Below the pieces are notes generated by a model. That model was not told the origin of the DNA and made no database searches. It was given only the letters and a program-made list of their open reading frames with translations. From Dysgonamonadaceae bacterium (GTDB taxonomy: Bacteria > Bacteroidota > Bacteroidia > Bacteroidales > Azobacteroidaceae), in contig JAIRMF010000019.1 of NCBI GenBank assembly GCA_031258895.1, positions 1-5,343 on the forward strand: a stretch of DNA of 5,343 bases, in the 5' to 3' direction. A program made the translations under genes and the position numbers. Positions 1 through 5,151 of the stretch are shown piece by piece (the first letter of the stretch is position 1; every line of letters starts with the position of its first letter).

Positions 1-722
1 GCTTCGGAGTCGCCTCCTGTGATGTATGGAAGCCAGTTCCCCCAGCTGTCGCCGGACTGATATCTTATTTCTGCCGAGTCGCGTGTGAACCTGATCTGAA
101 AGTCATTGTTGGGATAACCGTTAAGTAATATTCCGCCGTTTGTTTGCCACGGAGTCCATGTATAATTGCTCGAGTTCCCCGACATTTTCCTTGTCTCTAC
201 TCCTTTTCCGGATATCAAGATCTGCATGGTCGTTGAGTTGCTGTACGCGACAAACAGGAAACAGGTCTCTACCGAGCCGTAGACCAGTTTGTATTTGTAC
301 ACATTGCCCGGCGTGGTGAGTTTATTGAGGTCGATCGGCTTTGAGGTGTACGGGCCGATTTCGCCAAGGTCAATGATATGACTACTGTCGATATTATAGG
401 AAGTGCCTCCCTGTACGATCGTCGTCAGACCTTTGTGGGCCACAAGATCGTTTTTCGCTGCCGTTGCGGTTGTCTGTGCATTGTTTGCAGTCTGTACACC
501 GGCTTCAGCGGCGTCTTGTGCCTGTGATATGGAATCTATAATCTGGGAGAGCATTTCATCGGGTATGTCCGGGGTGGTAATATTCTTCTCGACAAAGAAA
601 ACGATGGATTCGACCAAGTCTCTCAGGGTGGCGCCTATCCTGACGGCCGTGTTTTCTTTGTTCCGGATCTCGTTTTTTATCTCATCTGCTATCTTGAGTA
701 AATTCTGTATTGAGTAAATCAT
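1..722 (-). CDS. Tail-fibre-like phage protein, N-terminal 240 residues (C-terminus outside window)
   Basis: The frame is open from an ATG at 722-720 to the left edge: 240 codons with no stop, so the gene is partial at its 3' end. The N-terminus (about residues 5-48) is charged and helical, with a segment NTAVRIGATLRDLVESI that resembles the start of Bacteroidetes phage fibre or baseplate-appendage proteins. Residues 58-95 are rich in Ala, Gln, Asp and Asn and probably form a trimeric coiled-coil stalk. From about 110 the protein becomes beta-rich, with aromatic and glycine patterns (LTTPGNVYKYKL, WTPWQ at 189-193, SWGNWLPY at 226-233) like pyocin-knob modules of receptor-binding fibres. The start follows an A/T-only leader typical of Bacteroidetes, 53 bases after the terminase stop. 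Inference: a host-contact appendage of the virion. Family resemblance is from memory; an upper-baseplate protein is the main alternative. Confidence 0.72.
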   Translation of the reverse strand, partial: MIYSIQNLLKIADEIKNEIRNKENTAVRIGATLRDLVESIVFFVEKNITTPDIPDEMLSQIIDSISQAQDAAEAGVQTANNAQTTATAAKNDLVAHKGLTTIVQGGTSYNIDSSHIIDLGEIGPYTSKPIDLNKLTTPGNVYKYKLVYGSVETCFLFVAYSNSTTMQILISGKGVETRKMSGNSSNYTWTPWQTNGGILLNGYPNNDFQIRFTRDSAEIRYQSGDSWGNWLPYITGGDSE

Positions 723-739
723 ATTTATATATTTTTCTG

Positions 740-771
740 CAAAAATAAACTTTACCGGCTTTTTTAAAAAA
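740..771 (-). promoter_or_regulatory. Possible Bacteroidetes-type promoter for the fibre-like gene
   Basis: On the minus strand TATTTTTG (747-740) fits the Bacteroidetes -7 element TAnnTTTG and lies 17 bases before the ATG at 722. Twenty bases upstream is TTTT (771-768) instead of the consensus TTTG, inside a T6A6 tract. Because this gap is very A/T-rich, a chance match is quite possible. The 53-base gap contains nothing else except the palindrome CTTTTTTAAAAAAG at 759-772. Confidence 0.3.
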
Positions 772-775
772 GACA

Positions 776-2416
776 TTATACAAAGCTACTGACAAATGAA
801 AAACCGCTTCCCGTGTATGGAAATTTATTCATTCCAATGTATAAAGTATCCCAGGCGTCCGTCCCATCGGTACGGAACTCTAACCTGTCCTCTTCCGTTT
901 CGGCGAGTTTTTCTCCCGATTTGTCTTTTTTGAAGCCTTCCGCACCGGTCCGTGTTCCGGTCTGTTCCATGGCAAGTAGAAGGGCTTCGTTGTTCTCGCG
1001 GTTAAAGAGCGGCGTCAGTCCGGATTGCCCCTTAAACCCGTTGGATATCATGAGCCACTTTTCGGTGTGTTTCATAGGAGGACCGATATATATCGGCTCA
1101 ACAGTCCATCCTAATTTTTCAAATTCCAGACAGACAACCGTTTTGAAATCCTCATCGTTTACGGCGTAATTGGAGTTCAGAGCTGTCGAGTCGTAGTAAT
1201 ATACGATTGTTTTTTCTTTTTGGTACCGGTAGTAACGGCAGAAATCCTGAACGCATTCGCGGATTTTACGTTCATACTTAACATAGAATGATTTAAGAGT
1301 TCGCATTGCGGGTCCGTCCTTTTGAGCGCAAACTATCCAGTTAATGTTTGCGTTATAGTCCATCGCGATGGCTATCGGCTGATTGGTATTAAGGTCAGTG
1401 TCTTGGAGGCATGATTCCTCTTGTGCTTTGTCGAACTGGTATTCGAGAGAATCGAGATAAGAGTTGTCGTTTGCGGTGTAATAATGGATTGATTCTCGCA
1501 GGTTATTATAGAAGCCGTCCCTTAATATGCCGACTTTTTTGCAAAGGATAGACGTCTGGAAAACGAGCGGCGGGAGGTTGCGTTTTTGTTCACGGATATA
1601 GTTTTCTCCAAGCACTAACAGATTTTCGATAGAGGAAAATTCTTTATAATACACGGCTATTGACCGGAATTCGGCAAGTCTTTTATAGTAAGTTTTGAGT
1701 TGTGTGGAAAGGTATCCGGGCGGTGTGATTCCTTGCTTAATGTCGTTACGGATACGGTTTTTTATTTGCCATATCTCGTATATCAGTCCGTGTATAGCGG
1801 CTATCAATTCGGGGTCGCATTCTTTTTCATACTTTAGAAACCATGAACCCCGCTTGGTTGTAGGCATGTCGGACATGATGAGCACGGAATGGTGATAGGA
1901 TCGGTCTCCAAAGTGTCCACGGTATCCTCCATTTGCCGGAAAAGTTTCGTCTTTTAGCTTGTCGAAGTTGATAAATTTCGCTTCGTCGATTATCAAATAG
2001 TCGAGAGTTAGGGAGTTACTGGTGCCTGGTCTGTCCTGCGATATGATGTACGCGCAGGATCCGTTGTACATTGAGATGACATGTTCATAGTCTGCAGGCT
2101 GGATATAAGGATCCGCGAATCCTGCGGATTTGGGTGGTTTTCGTCCTATGAAATAGTGCACATCCCGCTGGTATCCGAAAGAATCGAGAGCGGCGAGCGT
2201 TCCCGGCAGGGTGTTGGTTAGTCCGTGACGATAGGAGGGCACTATGAAGGCTCCTGACGAGCGGGGCATTCGTTGAAAGTTTCGCAGGAAAAAAGGGGCG
2301 GCCACGCCATGTGTTTTTCCCAGTCGCCGCCCACCGACAAATACGGTTGTTTTCGCTCCGGTAAACATTACCTCCTGTTGTGGCGGGTTGAAATATATCT
2401 CCCTGCGTTTACTCAT
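776..2416 (-). CDS. terL: Phage terminase large subunit (packaging ATPase and nuclease)
   Basis: This 546-residue protein is the motor that pumps DNA into proheads and cuts the concatemer. The N-terminal ATPase has a Walker A loop GGRRLGKT at 28-35, with the Arg-rich loop common in terminases. Walker B is LIIDEA at 141-146, with D144 and catalytic E145, and a coupling motif SDMPT lies at 182-186. The C-terminal RNase H-like nuclease has candidate metal-binding acids at D353 (AMDYN), D409 (YYYDS) and D520 or D523 (DGTDAWD). The roughly 165 residues between the coupling motif and D353 are mostly helical and longer than I would expect. The start overlaps the end of the upstream gene by 8 bases, which suggests translational coupling with the putative small subunit. 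No frameshift or missing motif was seen, so it is likely functional. The family call is firm; I cannot place the packaging type (cos or pac). Confidence 0.95.
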   Translation of the reverse strand: MSKRREIYFNPPQQEVMFTGAKTTVFVGGRRLGKTHGVAAPFFLRNFQRMPRSSGAFIVPSYRHGLTNTLPGTLAALDSFGYQRDVHYFIGRKPPKSAGFADPYIQPADYEHVISMYNGSCAYIISQDRPGTSNSLTLDYLIIDEAKFINFDKLKDETFPANGGYRGHFGDRSYHHSVLIMSDMPTTKRGSWFLKYEKECDPELIAAIHGLIYEIWQIKNRIRNDIKQGITPPGYLSTQLKTYYKRLAEFRSIAVYYKEFSSIENLLVLGENYIREQKRNLPPLVFQTSILCKKVGILRDGFYNNLRESIHYYTANDNSYLDSLEYQFDKAQEESCLQDTDLNTNQPIAIAMDYNANINWIVCAQKDGPAMRTLKSFYVKYERKIRECVQDFCRYYRYQKEKTIVYYYDSTALNSNYAVNDEDFKTVVCLEFEKLGWTVEPIYIGPPMKHTEKWLMISNGFKGQSGLTPLFNRENNEALLLAMEQTGTRTGAEGFKKDKSGEKLAETEEDRLEFRTDGTDAWDTLYIGMNKFPYTGSGFSFVSSFV

Positions 2417-3011
2417 TGATAATGTCCCTGGTTATTGGTTCGTCGAAATCGACGGATTCAAATTGAATATCTTCGATTTCATTGCTGTATTTTTTCTTTA
2501 GTTCGGCTATTCGTTGCTGTATGTTTGCAACCGGCTTGATGCCTATAACAGACGGATCGGATACCGGTTCAAACTGCTGTGGAATAATTTCATCCCAGGG
2601 TATTTTCTGAGGTTCTTCCTTGTCGAGTTTGTTGTATTTGGCATATTGCGCGGACGCCGCTACCATGGACCGGGTATCTTTTCGTTTTTCGGCAAGATGG
2701 TAGGCGGACATGATCATGTTGTTGAATTTGAACCGGTGAAAAGCCGACGATGTTTCGGTCATCTCTCCGAGCAGGATCTTGATCAGTTTGATGTCTTCGT
2801 ATGCAATGCTTTGGTTAACCTTGCCGACGGCCATGATATGATCCCTGATCTCGACGTCTTTTTTTGATGGACTGTTGAGCCAAAGCGTGTAGGCGGACCG
2901 TAGCCGAACTATACGGGCGATCAGCGTATCGGGCAAGGATTGTTCCCTCATCGAATCGGTATCGTCGAAGAGGTGTATACGACACTTTTCCAAGGTGTTG
3001 GGACGGGGCAT
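2409..3011 (-). CDS. Putative terminase small subunit (DNA recognition)
   Basis: This 200-residue protein is encoded directly before terL and overlaps it by 8 bases (its last codons AAT GAG TAA contain the terL ATG). That is the usual place of the small subunit, which binds the packaging site and hands DNA to TerL. Residues 28-82 are helical, and 50-82 read like a helix-turn-helix: KKDVEIRDHIMAVGKV, a turn, then a putative recognition helix with YEDIKLIKILLG at 71-82. Residues 90-130 form a second helical part suited to oligomerisation. A conserved-looking segment IPWDEIIPQQFEP (137-149) and an acidic C-terminal tail (178-200) may contact TerL. The start at 3011 leaves 24 bases after the previous gene, with no clear Shine-Dalgarno. 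Position and fold pattern support the call. I recall similar proteins beside Bacteroidetes terminases but could not check; a different DNA-binding packaging accessory is possible. Confidence 0.68.
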   Translation of the reverse strand: MPRPNTLEKCRIHLFDDTDSMREQSLPDTLIARIVRLRSAYTLWLNSPSKKDVEIRDHIMAVGKVNQSIAYEDIKLIKILLGEMTETSSAFHRFKFNNMIMSAYHLAEKRKDTRSMVAASAQYAKYNKLDKEEPQKIPWDEIIPQQFEPVSDPSVIGIKPVANIQQRIAELKKKYSNEIEDIQFESVDFDEPITRDIINE

Positions 3012-3035
3012 AAGCGTTCCGATTAAAAGACGTGT

Positions 3036-3788
3036 TTACGAATCGTTTTTCGGTACCGTCAGTCCGAGTGTTTTCAATTCTTCGATTTGTTCGGATGAGA
3101 TTCCTGCATTATACCGTATGAGCAAGTCAAGCCGGTCTTGCATTTTTATGAGCAATGATTGTTTGTCGTCTCCTGTGAGTGTTTTGAGGCGTTGTTTATT
3201 GATAGACAGGTATTTTCGGGCAGCGGATATTAATTTATCAATACCGACGGCTTCCTTGTTTGCTTCCGATGGGCTACCGGGAACGTATCTGTCATAAGTT
3301 TCCCAGTTTTTGCGCAACTGTGTGTCGTCATTTTTTAATTGTTTAAGGAGGGGATACCGGTCGCATGGCTGTGAGTCGATCAGTAGTTTGAGATGCTCGT
3401 GTATTTTTCTCATTTCGCGATAGATCTTCAGGTTGTTGTCGACTAACGCTTGTATGTCGTGTGGAAGTTGGTCGTGATCGGATCGCTTGCCTTTGTTACC
3501 GGATTCACCTTCGTAGAGCTTTTGTGCATTCGTGAGGGTTATTTCTATGATTTTTGGAGCCTGCCGTTCAAGTATCTGTATTTCATCCTGCGCTTTGCTA
3601 TTGGAACGGAAATTGTGTATTTTCTGCAGTTCGTAACGGAGTTTTGTGATATTGTTCCGCCGGACGATGTTTTGATACAGGATCTTATTGCGATTTAATT
3701 TCAGTAGCAGTATTGCCGCCTGCTGCAGGTCGATAGCTTCATCGGGAGTATTGAGGATTTTTTTGACCTCTAAAAGTAACTGTTCCAT
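3036..3788 (-). CDS. Conserved-looking helical phage protein of unknown function, first gene of the packaging block
   Basis: I do not recognise a named domain. The 250 residues are almost entirely predicted helix, highly charged and Leu/Lys/Gln-rich, with no signal peptide or membrane segment, so the protein should be cytoplasmic or virion-associated. Visible landmarks are an N-terminal helix pair (1-45, LLLKLNRNKI at 27-36), a hydrophilic hinge with KRSDHDQLP at 101-109, long helices at about 110-138 and 182-228, and CDRYPLLKQL at 142-151. It lies 24 bases before the putative terminase small subunit in the same direction, so co-transcription with the terminase genes is likely. A role in packaging, head assembly or DNA maturation would fit, but this is inferred only from position. 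I have a memory of similar proteins at this place in Bacteroidales prophages, which supports it being a real gene. The start follows an A-rich leader and a candidate promoter. Confidence 0.8.
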   Translation of the reverse strand: MEQLLLEVKKILNTPDEAIDLQQAAILLLKLNRNKILYQNIVRRNNITKLRYELQKIHNFRSNSKAQDEIQILERQAPKIIEITLTNAQKLYEGESGNKGKRSDHDQLPHDIQALVDNNLKIYREMRKIHEHLKLLIDSQPCDRYPLLKQLKNDDTQLRKNWETYDRYVPGSPSEANKEAVGIDKLISAARKYLSINKQRLKTLTGDDKQSLLIKMQDRLDLLIRYNAGISSEQIEELKTLGLTVPKNDS

Positions 3789-3807
3789 AGTTCTTCGTTT
3801 TTTGCAA

Positions 3808-3839
3808 CAAAGGTAATGACGGTTACAGGATAAGAAAAA
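3808..3839 (-). promoter_or_regulatory. Candidate Bacteroidetes-type promoter for the packaging block
   Basis: TACCTTTG on the minus strand (3815-3808) is a full match to TAnnTTTG and the same octamer as in the toxin-antitoxin promoter. Twenty bases upstream lies TTTT (3839-3836), three of four matches to TTTG. It sits just downstream of the terminator at 3874-3845 and 19 bases before the ATG at 3788, which is where a promoter would be needed to restart transcription. Confidence 0.5.
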
Positions 3840-3844
3840 GACAT

Positions 3845-3874
3845 AAAAAAACCCGACGCTTATTTGTCGCCGAG
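3845..3874 (-). terminator. Rho-independent terminator after the toxin gene
   Basis: The minus-strand transcript reads CTCGGCG, a 9-base loop, CGTCGGG, then seven T (3851-3845). The 7-bp stem has two G-U pairs, which would be A-C mismatches if read on the plus strand, so it acts for leftward transcription. It begins 34 bases beyond the toxin stop codon. Confidence 0.72.
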
Positions 3875-3907
3875 CTTTAGTTATTCTCGTAAAATGGAAT
3901 CAGAATA

Positions 3908-4171
3908 TTATTTGTTATAATAATGACCTTTTAGTGAATAGATTGTAATTACATCATTTTCGACGGAATAAATGATTCTGTTTTTTTTATTGATTCTTCT
4001 CGACCAATAACCTGAAAGATTTTCTTTCAGCAGTTCCGGTTTACCGATTCCGGCGAACGGAGTTATTTTCATGGAATTTAACAGGCCTTCTATTTTTCTG
4101 ATTATTTTTTTGTCAGTTCGGAACCAATACTCCAAATCCTGTTCCGCTTCATCTTTAAACAGAAATTCCAT
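3908..4171 (-). CDS. yoeB: YoeB/Txe-family toxin, ribosome-dependent mRNA endonuclease
   Basis: This 87-residue protein matches the YoeB branch of the RelE/ParE superfamily along its whole length (E. coli YoeB has 84). Family landmarks are the N-terminal DLEYW (12-16), PFAGIGKPELLK (38-49), LSGYWSRRI (52-60), RIIYSV (65-70) and the terminal GHYY (82-85). The residues known to act in E. coli YoeB are present at the same numbers: E46, R59, R65, H83 and Y84. The toxin should therefore be active, cutting mRNA in the ribosomal A site and halting translation. Its ATG lies inside the end of the antitoxin gene (17-base overlap), giving the usual antitoxin-first coupled order. GC is about 33% over 3901-4200, well below its neighbours, which suggests separate acquisition. 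There is no strong Shine-Dalgarno; translation probably depends on coupling. Confidence 0.93.
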   Translation of the reverse strand: MEFLFKDEAEQDLEYWFRTDKKIIRKIEGLLNSMKITPFAGIGKPELLKENLSGYWSRRINKKNRIIYSVENDVITIYSLKGHYYNK

Positions 4172-4376
4172 ACTTACCCAGATCTATCTTTTTGGAAGGT
4201 TGTTTTTCTGCTCGCCGGATTTTTGCTATAAAATCGGGATCATAAAGTTTATCAACCGAAACACCCTCTGCGGAAAAAAAATCTTTGAGTTTTTCTCCGT
4301 ATTTTCTTAGGTCAATACGCGCGAAAGTCGGCACGCCGTCCCTGTCGGTTTCAATATAAATACCTGTAGATCTCAT
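4155..4376 (-). CDS. Putative antitoxin partnered with YoeB, unfamiliar type
   Basis: This 73-residue protein precedes and overlaps the toxin by 17 bases, the standard antitoxin position. I chose the ATG at 4376. A longer frame begins at 4406, but its first codons (ATG CCC TAC CTT TGT) span the -7 promoter element and could not be in the mRNA from that promoter. The N-terminal part (GIYIETDRDGVPTFARIDL, 5-23) reads as two beta strands joined by a turn rather than the YefM/Phd fold normally paired with YoeB. The C-terminal part (47-60, PDFIAKIRRAEKQP) is a charged helix like toxin-binding antitoxin tails. The motif IDLRKYG (21-27) recurs as IDLGKYG (64-70). Inference: it neutralises the toxin by wrapping with its C-terminal half and may repress its own promoter; no known DNA-binding fold is obvious. 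Confidence 0.82.
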   Translation of the reverse strand: MRSTGIYIETDRDGVPTFARIDLRKYGEKLKDFFSAEGVSVDKLYDPDFIAKIRRAEKQPSKKIDLGKYGISV

Positions 4377-4392
4377 ATGATGTAATTTTCTA

Positions 4393-4424
4393 CAAAGGTA
4401 GGGCATTTTACCATATTCACCAAA
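4393..4424 (-). promoter_or_regulatory. Bacteroidetes promoter of the toxin-antitoxin operon
   Basis: On the minus strand TTTG (4424-4421), exactly 20 bases, then TACCTTTG (4400-4393) match the Bacteroidetes primary sigma consensus TTTG / TAnnTTTG in both boxes and in spacing. Transcription should start near 4388-4386, only about 10-12 bases before the ATG at 4376, giving a very short leader. This site fixes the antitoxin start. Confidence 0.78.
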
Positions 4425-4427
4425 TGG
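4411..4427. promoter_or_regulatory. Possible operator: imperfect palindrome over the -33 box
   Basis: CCATATTCACCAAATGG is an imperfect inverted repeat (CCAT...ATGG arms of four, one mismatch, one further pair) that covers the -33 box and part of the spacer. Toxin-antitoxin operons are commonly autoregulated at such sites. The symmetry is short and could be chance. Confidence 0.3.
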
Positions 4428-4444
4428 TTTTACATGTTTTACAA
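4427..4444. repeat. Tandem 9-base repeat upstream of the toxin-antitoxin promoter
   Basis: GTTTTACAT (4427-4435) is followed directly by GTTTTACAA (4436-4444), eight of nine positions identical. A related ATTTTAC lies at 4405-4411, 22 bases from the first copy, between the two promoter boxes. Copies about two helical turns apart around a promoter could be protein-binding sites. The stretch is A/T-rich, so confidence is limited. Confidence 0.4.
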
Positions 4445-4461
4445 CATAAGACTTAAATGAA

Positions 4462-4489
4462 GAAAGGCCTCCCTCAGGGGAAGCCTTTC
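4462..4489 (-). terminator. Strong hairpin terminator after the tail-tube-like gene
   Basis: The minus-strand transcript has arms GAAAGGCTTCCC and GGGAGGCCTTTC around the tetraloop CTGA: 12 consecutive pairs including one T-G wobble. It is followed by TTCATTT, a moderate T-rich tail. On the plus strand the wobble becomes a C-A mismatch and no T run follows directly, so the leftward direction is favoured. It lies 46 bases after the stop at 4536, which is the first of two in-frame stops (TAG TGA). Confidence 0.75.
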
Positions 4490-4535
4490 ACTCGCTGTAA
4501 TATTTTTTTGTATAGATCAGTGCAGTGCAGACTCA

Positions 4536-5108
4536 CTACGTCGATTCGTTGATATCCCCGTCGACGGTTTCGATTAGCCCGTTGTAGAACGGGGCGGGCA
4601 TGACGTCTGTTACGGACACTTCGAGAGTTGTCCCCATCTCATCGGTCGGACTTCCGCCGAGCGCCTGTGATGGGTTTGTTTCGGTCTGGTACATCTCATT
4701 ACCGATGACGCGATATTTTCCCGGTTTTGTTTGAACTATGTAAACATAGTCATCGTTGTTTGCCAACCGGCAAAATGCCGTAGCAAGTTCTTCCGTTCCG
4801 GGATGAACAAACGTTGCGGTGTTGAGCGCTGTTTTGGACGGTTTTGTCCCCTGTGACGCGGAGGTGACAGGCGATTTGTCTACCAGAACCTGTAGCTTTT
4901 GCCATTTTTTATCGGTCTCCAGGGTGAAGTCACCGGAGTATGTAGCAAGAACGGACATGTCGGTGGTATATGTTTCCGCCAGTGTGGGCCAAAGCACTAT
5001 ATCGCGTTTAGGGATAAAATATACATTGGTCCGGATTCCGGGAAGATTGATTTTACCGTCGCACCAGTTGAGTGACTGGGGTGTTAATCCTGTGCAAGGT
5101 GTTGCCAT
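4536..5108 (-). CDS. Putative phage tail-tube or related virion structural protein
   Basis: This 190-residue protein has no signal peptide or membrane segment. Residues 1-30 carry CTGLTPQSLNWCDGKINLPGIRTNVYFIPKRDI. The middle has strand patterns YSGDFTLETDKKWQKLQVLVDK (57-78), a small-residue loop SASQGTKPSK (82-91) and FVHPGTEELATAFCRLANNDDYVYIVQ (100-126). The end has GGSPTDEMGTTLEVSVTDVMPAPFYNG (151-177). This order of a beta strand with K.W/F..L.V, a TQG-like loop, an FHPGT-type turn, a value-reporting strand and a C-terminal P.PFY strand resembles Bacteroidetes phage tail-tube proteins as I remember them, but I cannot align it here. A different abundant virion protein is possible. The ATG at 5108 follows an A/T-only leader, 43 bases after the previous gene. 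GC here is about 53% over 4561-4740, well above that of the adjacent toxin-antitoxin genes. Confidence 0.6.
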   Translation of the reverse strand: MATPCTGLTPQSLNWCDGKINLPGIRTNVYFIPKRDIVLWPTLAETYTTDMSVLATYSGDFTLETDKKWQKLQVLVDKSPVTSASQGTKPSKTALNTATFVHPGTEELATAFCRLANNDDYVYIVQTKPGKYRVIGNEMYQTETNPSQALGGSPTDEMGTTLEVSVTDVMPAPFYNGLIETVDGDINEST

Positions 5109-5151
5109 AATTATAAAATTTTAATATTCATTTTTACTACTTTGAAGATAA

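Noticed and set aside
403..717. Plus-strand frame of 104 codons whose start resembles a signal peptide
   Set aside because: It is wholly antisense to the fibre-like gene. The hydrophobic Ala/Val run is the complement of the Ala/Gln/Thr-rich stalk codons, and no promoter or ribosome site was seen.
759..772. Perfect 14-base palindrome CTTTTTTAAAAAAG after terL, as a terminator
   Set aside because: The arms are almost pure A/T with no loop and no GC stem. It is too weak for an intrinsic terminator and easily explained by A/T-rich spacer composition.
813..1169. Plus-strand frame of 118 codons inside terL
   Set aside because: It lies antisense to the conserved nuclease domain and has a Ser/Val-rich composition expected of a shadow frame.
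2514..3297. Plus-strand frames opposite the putative small subunit and the 250-residue protein
   Set aside because: They are antisense to better-supported genes and show no domain, leader or promoter.
4071..4310. Plus-strand frame of 79 codons across the toxin-antitoxin overlap
   Set aside because: It is Phe/Leu-rich only because it is antisense to Lys/Glu-rich coding sequence; the toxin identity on the minus strand is firm.
4377..4406. Ten-residue N-terminal extension of the antitoxin from the ATG at 4406
   Set aside because: These codons contain the -7 promoter element TACCTTTG, so the start at 4376 is preferred.
4518..4530. Short direct repeat CAGTGCAGTGCAG after the tail-tube-like gene
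   Set aside because: About two and a half copies of a 5-base unit; too short to call an attachment site or functional repeat.
4536..5108. Major capsid protein as the identity of this gene
   Set aside because: At 190 residues it is short for an HK97-fold capsid, and the FHPGT/PAPFY strand pattern fits a tail-tube-like protein better. Not fully excluded.
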